Made by a program: the position numbers and the translations under genes. Positions 54,141-62,026 of a stretch of 64,000 bases of DNA are shown one piece after another. This stretch comes from Leptotrichia sp. HSP-342 (GTDB lineage: Bacteria > Fusobacteriota > Fusobacteriia > Fusobacteriales > Leptotrichiaceae), in contig NZ_CP165646.1 in NCBI RefSeq assembly GCF_041199995.1, forward strand, positions 1,984,001 through 2,048,000. The letters run 5' to 3'. The notes under the pieces are model-generated. The model was given only the letters and a program-made list of their open reading frames with translations. It searched no databases and was not told the origin of the DNA. How positions within the stretch are numbered: position 1 is the first letter of the stretch; every line of letters begins with the position of its first letter.

Positions 54141-54434
54141 TTATTCTTCAAAAAATTTATCAACTTCAATCATTTCTCTTAATTCTTCTAATAATTTCTT
54201 TTCATCTTCTATATTTTCTTCATTTTTTGAAATTGCTCTAAGTTTTAATTTTTCTCCCTTAGCTGCTCCAAGCATCATTACTCCAAATACATTCTTCGCA
54301 TCTACAATTTCATTTTCTCCAACTTTTTCTATTTCCAAAGTCAAATCATATTTCTTTGCGATATTGACAATCTGCCCAGATGGTCTTGCATGAAGCCCTT
54401 GCTCATTTTTTATTTCCACAATAATTTCTTTCAT
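54141..54434 (-). CDS. HPr-family phosphocarrier-like protein
   Basis: A 97-residue PTS-type phosphocarrier. GLHARPSGQIVNIAKKYDL contains the phosphorylatable histidine (His15-equivalent) and neighbouring Arg. The region of regulatory Ser46 reads AKNVFGVMMLGAAKG, with Asn where Bacillus HPr has Ser, so HPr kinase control is unlikely. The C-terminus is about 10-15 residues longer than ordinary HPr and very acidic. The ATG at 54434 follows AAGAAGGA. It precedes rpsA by about 60 bp. Confidence 0.85.
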   Translation of the reverse strand: MKEIIVEIKNEQGLHARPSGQIVNIAKKYDLTLEIEKVGENEIVDAKNVFGVMMLGAAKGEKLKLRAISKNEENIEDEKKLLEELREMIEVDKFFEE

Positions 54435-54506
54435 ATATCCTTCTTTCAAGTTAGAACTCTATGGATTTTATACAAAACTTTGACTATATAAATTAATCTT
54501 ATATAA

Positions 54507-54535
54507 ATAATATCATTTATTAGGTTAAAAATCAA
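54507..54535 (-). promoter_or_regulatory. Extended -10 promoter of the HPr-like gene and rpsA
   Basis: Minus strand TTGATT (54530-54535), 17 bp, TATTAT (54507-54512), with TGA directly before the -10 box. Confidence 0.7.
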
Positions 54536-54602
54536 TGTTTATATAGATTTTTTATGAATTTTTTAATAAGAATAAACTAAAAACCTTTTAAAATTATATA
54601 AA

Positions 54603-54625
54603 AAGAGAGATATTCAAAATATCTC
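54603..54625 (-). terminator. Terminator of ompA-like gene
   Basis: GAGATATT/AATATCTC hairpin (54618-54625 with 54607-54614), followed by CTTTTT on the minus strand. Confidence 0.75.
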
Positions 54626-54652
54626 CCTAATTTACAAAAATTTAAATTTCAA

Positions 54653-55756
54653 TTATCTATTGATAAATCTTACGTTACTAAAATCAACATTTTGGAAGAA
54701 TAATTCAACTCTTCTATTATTGTATCTTCCGTCAACAGTATCATTAGTATCTGCTGGATTACTTTCTCCTTGCCCAGAAATTGTTCCGTAAGAAATTGAA
54801 TTTTTCAATCCATATTCTCTCAATAATTTAGCAACATTTTGTGCTCTAGCTACTGATAGTTTTTGGTTATATGCAGCTGATCCAGTTGAATCTGTATGTC
54901 CAACAAAATCAATTGATCCGCCATCAGCAAATTGATTAATTACACCTGCGATAGTTCTCAAGTCAGCAGCTTCACCTTCATTAGGTACTCTTCCGTCTAC
55001 TTTAAATCCTCTAATTACACATTTTTTATCGTCAACAGAACAGCTAAATGGTAATGTAGCTGTATTTGGTTGATCAATGTCTCTAGATGGAGTTGGTGCT
55101 GGTGTAGGTACTGGAGTTGGCACAGGCACTGTAACTGTTTGAGTTATGATTTTAGGTGATCTGTCATTTTTCAATTGTCCAAATCTATATCCTAATCTTA
55201 CTCCTACTGAATCAGAATAATCTCTACTTCTATCTCCTGCTACAATATCTCTAGTTTTGAAGTTAGATCTTTCATATATAGCTTCTAATGAAACTGGTCC
55301 GAACTCTGTTCCTAATCCAGCTGCTACATATGGTCCACCTGATACTTTCAAGTCATCTCTTCTAGCTTCTTTTGCTTCTTTAGCAAAATTATATCCTGCT
55401 CTTCCTAACACATATAATGCATCATTTCCATTGTTATTTGTAATTAAGTTAAATTTACCTAAAGCATACACAGGTACACTTCTTGCAATTTTTGTATTTT
55501 CTTTTTTATCTCTTAATTTTCCTGAGTTAGCAGAGAATTTATATTCTGAACCTACTCCCCATTCAAATTCACCTTGATTGTCAATAATGTACTCTATTCC
55601 AGCTACTGGACCTGGTTTTAATCTAAAATCTGTTCCAGTAGCATCTGAACCAGATTTGTATTTTCTGTAGAAATCATATCCACCTTTAATTTGGACTTCA
55701 GATGCTACAGCGTTTAAAGCTAATAAAGCTGTTCCTAAAATTACTAATTTTTTCAT
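54653..55756 (-). CDS. OmpA-family outer membrane protein
   Basis: A 367-residue outer-membrane protein. The signal peptide (MKKLVILGTALLALNAVASE) is followed by a beta-barrel of about 180 residues. A proline/threonine-rich hinge (VPVPTPVPTPAPTPSRD) and a C-terminal OmpA/peptidoglycan-binding domain follow (IDFVGHTDSTGSAAYNQKLS, then VDGRYNNRRVELFF). Two cysteines flank the hinge domain. AGGAGGAATT precedes the ATG. It shows that the organism has a Gram-negative envelope. Strong promoter and terminator fit abundant expression. Confidence 0.93.
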   Translation of the reverse strand: MKKLVILGTALLALNAVASEVQIKGGYDFYRKYKSGSDATGTDFRLKPGPVAGIEYIIDNQGEFEWGVGSEYKFSANSGKLRDKKENTKIARSVPVYALGKFNLITNNNGNDALYVLGRAGYNFAKEAKEARRDDLKVSGGPYVAAGLGTEFGPVSLEAIYERSNFKTRDIVAGDRSRDYSDSVGVRLGYRFGQLKNDRSPKIITQTVTVPVPTPVPTPAPTPSRDIDQPNTATLPFSCSVDDKKCVIRGFKVDGRVPNEGEAADLRTIAGVINQFADGGSIDFVGHTDSTGSAAYNQKLSVARAQNVAKLLREYGLKNSISYGTISGQGESNPADTNDTVDGRYNNRRVELFFQNVDFSNVRFINR

Positions 55757-56116
55757 TTCAATTCCTCCTGAATGTCATTTTGTTTTTTCTCTAACTTAGT
55801 TAGTACTGTTTTCTCCTAATCCTCTTCTAAGATTATACACTATTTTAAGAAAAAAATCAATACTTTAACTTTATAATTAAAAAATATTCTTTAGCCAAAA
55901 CTTCACGTTTACAAATATATGATACCATTGTTTTAATAAAAAGTCAATAAAAAAATTCAACTATTTAGATTGTTTTATCCGTTGTATTCAGTACATTTTC
56001 AACAAAACAGCTATTTAGGATGACTCTCGAGTCATTCATTTTATTTTTTTCCTTTTAAAATAAATTTCAAAAATTATTCACAAATTTACTGCCAATTGGA
56101 AAAAAATAGATAAAAA
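55757..56116. other. Gap between ompA-like gene and glyS
   Basis: Holds the ompA-like promoter (55832-55860) and a short perfect inverted repeat ATGACTC-TC-GAGTCAT at 56020-56035 followed by a T-rich stretch. Its role, weak terminator or operator, is unknown. Nothing else is seen. Confidence 0.5.
55832..55860 (-). promoter_or_regulatory. Sigma-70 promoter of ompA-like gene
   Basis: Minus strand TTGATT (55855-55860), 17 bp, TATAAT (55832-55837). Confidence 0.8.
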
Positions 56117-58153
56117 TTAGATATTTATCATTTTATCAATAGAAATTTCTAATTTTTTCAATAATGTAATACGATTTTCTTTCAATTTTTTGTTATCAAC
56201 ATTAATTATTACATTATCAAAAAATTGATTAATTGTAGAGGCATTATTTAGCAATGTTTCAATATAATTTGAAAATTCTGTATTTTCAATACTTTCCAAT
56301 TGATTTGCTAAATTATACAATGTCTTTTCTTCTTCCAATTCAAATAAAGTACTGTCAATATTTAGATTTTCATTTTTTTCATCTTTCACAATATTTTTTA
56401 CACGTTTTAAAAGATTTATCAAAATTTCAAAGTTTTCAGTTTGCGATAATTTCAGAAGTTCAGATAATTTTTTATCAAGTTCCACAACATTGCTTTCAAG
56501 ATTTATCTCATAGTTTATAAGATCTTTTTTATATTTTTCAGAAAGTACGTTAATTATTCTTTGTTTAAAGAACTCGGTCACATCTTTTACAACATCTTTT
56601 TCCAGCACTTTTTTATCATTTGAAAAAATTTCATAAGCCTTTTCAATTAATTCTTTGTAGTCAAAGGATAATTTTGAATTTAATACAACTTGGATAATTC
56701 CTTGTGTCGCACGTCTTAATGCGTAAGGGTCTTTAGAGCTTGTCGGTTTTAATCCAACTGAAAAACATCCGATTATTGTATCCATTTTGTCAGCTATTCC
56801 AGCAATGGCACCTTCTACAGTTGTAGGTAGTTCATCTCCTTGATAACGAGGCAAGTAATGTTCAAAAATTCCAAGCGCCACATCTTTATCTTCTCCCTGC
56901 TTTTCAGCATAAACTGAACCCATAAACCCTTGCAATTTTGTAAATTCCTTTTCTCCAATTACATTTGAAACAAGATCGGCTTTTGCTAAATCCACAGTTT
57001 TTATAATATTTTCCTTCTTGTCATTCAAGTTCAATTCCGAAATCAGATATTCAGCGATTTTCTCACTTCTTTTAACTTTTTCAAAAATTGTTCCCATATC
57101 CTTTTGGAAAGTAACTTCCTTCAGTTTTTCCACATTATCTGCAAATTTATTTTTTAAATCCTCGTCAAAGAAGAATTTCGCATCAGCAAGTCTTGGCTCT
57201 ACAACCTTTTCATTCCCTTTTTTCACAGTTTCAGAATATTCAGGCGCATTTCTTATAACAATAAATTTATTAGATAATTTACCGTCCTTATCTTTTACTG
57301 GAAAATATCTTTGATGAGTTTCCAATGTAATCGTTATAATATCTTCAGGAAGCTGTAAATAATCCTTACTAAATTCACCTTTTATTGCATAAGGATATTC
57401 TACCACATTAACCACTTCATCCAATAAATATTTATTGATTATAGCAGTATCTCCATCCTTTTCACTATTTTCCCTTATACTTTTCAAAATTTCTTCTCTT
57501 CTTTTTTCACCATTTACAATAACAAAGTTTTCAAGCAATATTTTTTCATAGTCAAGCGGATTATTAATCTCAATGTCCTGAGAAGCAAAATATCTCATTC
57601 CACGAGTTTTATTCTCACCTTTTAGCCCTTCAAACTCAAAAGGTAAAATTTCTCCATTATCAAACAAAGTTACAAACCATTTAATCGGTCTCACAAATCT
57701 AAATGTTCTGTCCGCCCATTTCATTGACTTTTCAAACTCTATTTTCTTTATCGCATTTTTCAATATTTCAGGTAAAATCTCCTTAGTATTTTTTCCTGCA
57801 ATAAATTTTTCAATCGAAATATATTTTCCTTTTTCATTTTCAATAATCTTTATATCATCAGCCGTAGCACCTTGCGACTTTACAAATCCTTCTCCAGCTT
57901 TCGTAAGTTGCCCATCCTTATAAGCAATTTCTACCGAAGGCCCTACGCTTTTTTTATCCAAATCATCTTGTTTTTCAGCCAAATCCTTTATAATCGCTGT
58001 AACCCTTCTAGGTGTACTAAACGATTCAATCCCTGAAAACTTGATTCTTTCAGCCTTTAATTCATTTTCTATTATTTTTTTCAGATCTTTTTCCGCCTTA
58101 TCCACATATTGTGCAGGCAATTCTTCCAATCCTATTTCAAAAAGAAAATTCAT
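56117..58153 (-). CDS. glyS: Glycyl-tRNA synthetase beta subunit
   Basis: A 678-residue subunit of the heterotetrameric glycine-tRNA ligase, responsible for tRNA recognition. It shows NFLFEIGLEELPAQYVDKAE at the start, FSTPRRVTAIIKDLA, KDYLQLPEDIITITLETHQR and SSKDPYALRRATQGIIQVVL, all diagnostic. The HD-like and anticodon-binding C-terminus is intact. It should follow glyQ directly but is separated from it by the module at 58210-59984. Confidence 0.96.
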   Translation of the reverse strand: MNFLFEIGLEELPAQYVDKAEKDLKKIIENELKAERIKFSGIESFSTPRRVTAIIKDLAEKQDDLDKKSVGPSVEIAYKDGQLTKAGEGFVKSQGATADDIKIIENEKGKYISIEKFIAGKNTKEILPEILKNAIKKIEFEKSMKWADRTFRFVRPIKWFVTLFDNGEILPFEFEGLKGENKTRGMRYFASQDIEINNPLDYEKILLENFVIVNGEKRREEILKSIRENSEKDGDTAIINKYLLDEVVNVVEYPYAIKGEFSKDYLQLPEDIITITLETHQRYFPVKDKDGKLSNKFIVIRNAPEYSETVKKGNEKVVEPRLADAKFFFDEDLKNKFADNVEKLKEVTFQKDMGTIFEKVKRSEKIAEYLISELNLNDKKENIIKTVDLAKADLVSNVIGEKEFTKLQGFMGSVYAEKQGEDKDVALGIFEHYLPRYQGDELPTTVEGAIAGIADKMDTIIGCFSVGLKPTSSKDPYALRRATQGIIQVVLNSKLSFDYKELIEKAYEIFSNDKKVLEKDVVKDVTEFFKQRIINVLSEKYKKDLINYEINLESNVVELDKKLSELLKLSQTENFEILINLLKRVKNIVKDEKNENLNIDSTLFELEEEKTLYNLANQLESIENTEFSNYIETLLNNASTINQFFDNVIINVDNKKLKENRITLLKKLEISIDKMINI

Positions 58154-58209
58154 AGTTGCTCTCCTTTACAAATTTACATTTTTTTTAACTATTTTTCTAA
58201 ACAATATTT

Positions 58210-58740
58210 TTAATTTTCCATCTTTTTTACAAATTTTTCCTCAAATTCTTCTTTTGAGTAAGTGTGTACATTTTTGAAGCAATAATCTTTAAAATTTCTT
58301 AGCCCAGCTCTCAGCCTTTCCTCAATTTTTACAGTTTTTAACAAGTTATCTAACAATTTTTTATCATTTCTTTCAGAATTTGAAAAATTAGCAACTAAAA
58401 TATAATCCAATTCTTTTCTAGCATCTTTCAACGTTTTATCAAAAATATCACAAAATATAAGTACACTGTCATATATCTTCTTATGAAGTTCAAATTCTTT
58501 AATATTTTTCATTTCTCCGTTTTTAAATTCAATAAAAACATAATTTTTACCTTTGATAAACAAAGCATCATTTGATTTAACACCTAATCCATTAAATTCG
58601 ATCTTCCCTATATATTTATCTTTTAAACAATCAAAATCAATTACCTGCAAATCAGAATTCGTCATATAATTATTGCTATCATCCTTTGAAGTTTTCTTCA
58701 AAGTTGACTTACATTCTATTCTCAAATCACTAATCTTCAT
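58210..58740 (-). CDS. PD-(D/E)XK-like nuclease-type protein, partner of AAA ATPase
   Basis: A 176-residue protein not belonging to a family I recognise. KSNDALFIKGKNYVFIEFKN contains a D-(12 residues)-E-x-K arrangement (Asp58, Glu71, Lys73) on what look like two beta strands, the hallmark of PD-(D/E)XK nuclease folds. A KIYDSVLIFCDIFDKT helix and a basic C-terminus follow. The ATG at 58740 is preceded by GAGGAAGAA and overlaps the ATPase stop codon, indicating translational coupling. It is probably the effector of an ATPase/nuclease pair. Catalysis is unproven. Confidence 0.6.
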   Translation of the reverse strand: MKISDLRIECKSTLKKTSKDDSNNYMTNSDLQVIDFDCLKDKYIGKIEFNGLGVKSNDALFIKGKNYVFIEFKNGEMKNIKEFELHKKIYDSVLIFCDIFDKTLKDARKELDYILVANFSNSERNDKKLLDNLLKTVKIEERLRAGLRNFKDYCFKNVHTYSKEEFEEKFVKKMEN

Positions 58741-59984
58741 ACAATTCTTCCTCATTCATCAAATTTTCAAAAGAAATAGCTAACTTATAAAACAAATCAT
58801 CTGTTTTGCTAGTCTTGTCAACTAAAATTGCTTGTTCTCCATCTAATTCACTCATATAATATTTACACTTGTCTGATATTTCATATTTTTTTGAATAAAC
58901 TTGTATAGCTTTGAGAAAGTAAGGACTGTGTGTTGTCAGTAAAATGTGCATTCCAAATTCTTTTTGTAACAATACGATTAATTCTGCAAATTTTATTTGC
59001 CACTCAGGATGTAAATGAATTTCAGGTTCGTCAAGAATTATTGTTCCATTTTCTTCTAAAGTTCCATTTTGTAATAACATTTTTATAATCGCAAAAGTTT
59101 TAAGCCCTGTTGATAAATTTTTTAAGTCAATATCACCACTATTTGTTCTATAAACAAAATTAAAATTTTTGTCTTCCAGAATTTCTCCATTTAAAATATT
59201 ATTTAACTTTTTGTAAATATTATTCAATTTTTTCTTCACTTTTATTTCTGAAATAGCACCATTTTCATTTTCTGAAAAAACATTATTCCCCAAATGCGTT
59301 TGATGGTTCTCATCTTCATAATCATAACTATCTAAAATAAATGGATTATCAATGTACACAGTTTCTTTATTTATCAAAAAATAATTTTGAATATCTGAAA
59401 TTTCATTATTTTCAATTTTTAAGTGTATATTTTTTCCTTTTATTTCAAGATTTATTTTTCCAACATCCATTTTTTCTGAAGAAAAAACTGTATTAATCTG
59501 ATTATGAAATTCTTTATTCATAACTCGTGAGACAATAGTTTTTATAATTTCTTTGTTCAAAATTTTTAAAGTATCGTTTATTTATTTCATCAACAAAATT
59601 TGATATATCTCCAATTTCTAAATTTTCTTTATATTTATTAACTATAGATTTTATCTCATTTTCTGAATAATCTTTATCATTTTTTAAAAGCTCAATAGCA
59701 ATCTTCTCGTTAGTTCTGTCAAAAATTCCAAAAAAATCTTTAAAATTATCCTTAATTCTATCATAACCATTTTCTTTCAAGAGATTATCAACAATTTTTT
59801 TCAACTCAGAAACTTTTTCATTATAAACTTTTTCATCAATTTTATAAAATCCATTGAAAACACTCCACAAAACTTTCCCAACGGTACTTTTTCCTGTATT
59901 ATTCTCTCCCGCAATAACAGTTATCCCATTTATCTCAACATCAGCTTCCTTTAGCTTTCCAACATTTTTTATCGACAATTTCAT
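58730..59984 (-). pseudogene. AAA (OLD-like/AAA_15) ATPase split by a frameshift
   Basis: Two overlapping frames make one ATPase of about 415 residues. The 5' part (59514-59984, 156 residues) begins MKLSIKNVGKLKEADVEING, with Walker A AGENNTGKST at 25-34. The 3' part (58730-59560, opens at TTG) has signature-like NLSTGLKTFAII, Walker B TIILDEPEIHLHPEWQ and THSPYFLKAI. Between them the plus strand reads TTTATTTATTT at 59577-59587. Removing one TTTA would join the frames as VDEINDTLKILNKEIIKTI. So a 4-bp duplication breaks the gene. It is either recently inactivated or phase-variable. Confidence 0.75.
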
Positions 59985-60030
59985 TCCACAGTCCTCCTTT
60001 CAAAAGAAGAATTCCCCCTCTTCTATATTT

Positions 60031-60900
60031 TTACTTATTCAACAACGGGAATCCCAATCTCTCCCTTGCCTCCACAAATTTCTCTGCACACTTCTTAGCC
60101 AAATCCCTGATTCTTAAAATGTAGGACATTCTTTCTGTTGTACTGATTGCACCTCTTGCGTCAAGGTTGTTGAATGTGTGTGAGCATTTTAGAACGTATT
60201 CGTAGGCTGGGAATACTAAATCGTTGTTTAGGCAATTTTGAGCTTCTTTTTCGTACATATCAAAAAGTTGGAAGTGCATTGGAACGTCTGCCACTTCAAA
60301 GCTGTATTTTGATAATTCATACTCAAACTGGAATCTTCTTTCTCCATATTTTACGCCTTTTGTCCATTCTAAATCTTTTACATCGTCCTTATTTTGCAAA
60401 TAAAGTGCAATTCTTTCAAGTCCGTAAGTTATTTCAGATGGAACTATGTCAACTTCCAGTCCTCCAACTTGCTGAAAGTATGTAAACTGTGTTATTTCCA
60501 TTCCATCCAGCCAAACTTCCCATCCTAACCCCCATGCTCCAAGCGTAGGACTTTCCCAGTTGTCTTCCACAAATCTTATATCATGTTCCTTAGGATTAAT
60601 TCCTAATGCCACTAAACTTTCTAAGTAAAGTTCCTGAATATTTTCTGGCGATGGTTTCATAATTACCTGAAACTGATGATGCTGGTACACTCTGTTGGGA
60701 TTTTCACCATATCTCCCGTCTTTTGGACGACGTGACGGCTCAACATACGCAACATTCCAAGGCTCAGGACCTAACGACATTAAAAAAGTGTCTGGATTAA
60801 ACGTTCCCGCACCTGTTTCAATATCGTACGGATTTGATATTATACACCCTTTATCTCCCCAGAACTTTTGAAGAGTTAATATAATTTCCTGAAAAGTCAT
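60031..60900 (-). CDS. glyQ: Glycyl-tRNA synthetase alpha subunit
   Basis: The catalytic subunit, which activates glycine. At 289 residues it is standard length. It shows [56 protein letters not shown] and [20 protein letters not shown]. The C-terminus [20 protein letters not shown] is typical. It is followed, not by glyS, but by the ATPase module, with glyS resuming at 58153. Confidence 0.97.
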   Translation of the reverse strand: MTFQEIILTLQKFWGDKGCIISNPYDIETGAGTFNPDTFLMSLGPEPWNVAYVEPSRRPKDGRYGENPNRVYQHHQFQVIMKPSPENIQELYLESLVALGINPKEHDIRFVEDNWESPTLGAWGLGWEVWLDGMEITQFTYFQQVGGLEVDIVPSEITYGLERIALYLQNKDDVKDLEWTKGVKYGERRFQFEYELSKYSFEVADVPMHFQLFDMYEKEAQNCLNNDLVFPAYEYVLKCSHTFNNLDARGAISTTERMSYILRIRDLAKKCAEKFVEARERLGFPLLNK

Positions 60901-61461
60901 TTTTCTTTATCCTTTCTCTCTTTTTGTATCTAAAATATCTTTACTAAATTAAATCTGCCCATAATACATTAATCTTAGCTAGATTTTCATTTTAGATTAT
61001 TTAATTAATAATTATTACTCTTATTTTTTATTTATATTAGTTTTTTGACGCAGAGGTATCAAACGCCATACCTCTGCACTCCCGCTTTACGCAAAACTTT
61101 CTTATAAAAGAAAAATAGAACTCGCTTTTGAATAAAATTTATTTTAATCTAAATAACTTTGTTTAATTTAAAATGTTTTCCAAAAGCTCAAACAACTATT
61201 TTTCTTCTAACGAAATTTTGCTTGGAAATTCATTTAACCAAATTGCCTTTGTATAATTAAATAAAAATTGTCGTGATTTTTTGGAAATGAAAACGATTGT
61301 TTAAGCGAAGTTTTACGTAGCGAGTTTCGTTTTTGTTTTGAAAAAATGCTTAAACAAGCCAGGGTTCCAAGGGAAATGGCGATTGATTTCCCTTGCTTTC
61401 AAAAAAATAAAAAATACAGGAATAACATTTATTAACAAAATTCATTTTATAAAATTACTTT
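60901..61461. other. 560-bp non-coding region carrying inverted hairpins
   Basis: No open reading frame on either strand. It contains two 10-bp-stem hairpins with near-identical loops in opposite orientation (see repeat entry) and is richer in GC than its surroundings near both of them. It looks like a non-autonomous repeat element rather than regulatory leader DNA. Confidence 0.5.
61050..61394. repeat. Inverted hairpin pair, probable MITE-like element
   Basis: The left hairpin (61050-61077), read on the minus strand, is GCAGAGGTAT, loop GGCGTTTG, ATACCTCTGC. The right hairpin (61367-61394), read on the plus strand, is CAAGGGAAAT, loop GGCGATTG, ATTTCCCTTG. The stems differ in sequence but keep pairing; the 8-nt loops differ by one base. 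The adjoining inner sequences (CCCGCTTTACGCAAAACTTT and TCGCTACGTAAAACTTCGCT, the latter on the minus strand) are also similar, so the unit is an imperfect inverted repeat of about 345 bp. Confidence 0.6.
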
Positions 61462-61920
61462 TTATTTTTTAAAATATTTTCTCGCTAAATAATCAATTAC
61501 AATAATATAAATACCAATATGCACATACATATCTGCCACATTGAATACGAAAGCCCAGATGCCTCGAAAATCTATCATGTCAATTACATATCCACGAAGA
61601 ATTCTGTCAATCATATTTCCTGCAGCTCCAGCGGCAATTACTGCTACTCCTATTTTTGTCCATTTGCTGTAATTCTTAAAGTTTTTGTACTCTACAGCGA
61701 TTACATATATAATTAGAACTGCACTTGCTATTGTAAATAAATTGATTTTTCCTTGCAATAGACCGAAAACTCCGCCGTGATTTTCAACATAAGTCAAGTG
61801 AAAGAATTTATCTATTATTGGTATAGAAAAACCTTGTACTCCACCTGATACGTTGTACATTAACTGCTTTGTAATCTGATCTAATGCAGCTAAAACCAAA
61901 ATAATAATTATATAAGGCAT
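61462..61920 (-). CDS. lspA: Lipoprotein signal peptidase (SPase II)
   Basis: An inner-membrane aspartyl protease that cleaves signal peptides of lipidated prolipoproteins. The 152-residue protein has four hydrophobic helices. The catalytic aspartates are in AAGNMIDRILRGYVIDMIDF and FVFNVADMYVHIG; VENHGGVFGLLQG is also conserved. It lies about 106 bp downstream of ileS, the common ileS-lspA arrangement. Lipoproteins in this window, such as 9212-9388, would be substrates. Confidence 0.95.
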   Translation of the reverse strand: MPYIIIILVLAALDQITKQLMYNVSGGVQGFSIPIIDKFFHLTYVENHGGVFGLLQGKINLFTIASAVLIIYVIAVEYKNFKNYSKWTKIGVAVIAAGAAGNMIDRILRGYVIDMIDFRGIWAFVFNVADMYVHIGIYIIVIDYLARKYFKK

Positions 61921-62026
61921 TCTTTTCTCCTCACATTTTTTATTAACACATATTTGTAAAAAACGAACTAAATAAGTTATTTTTATTTAGCTGTATTTAG
62001 TCCTATTTTACAAAATAAATTTTATG

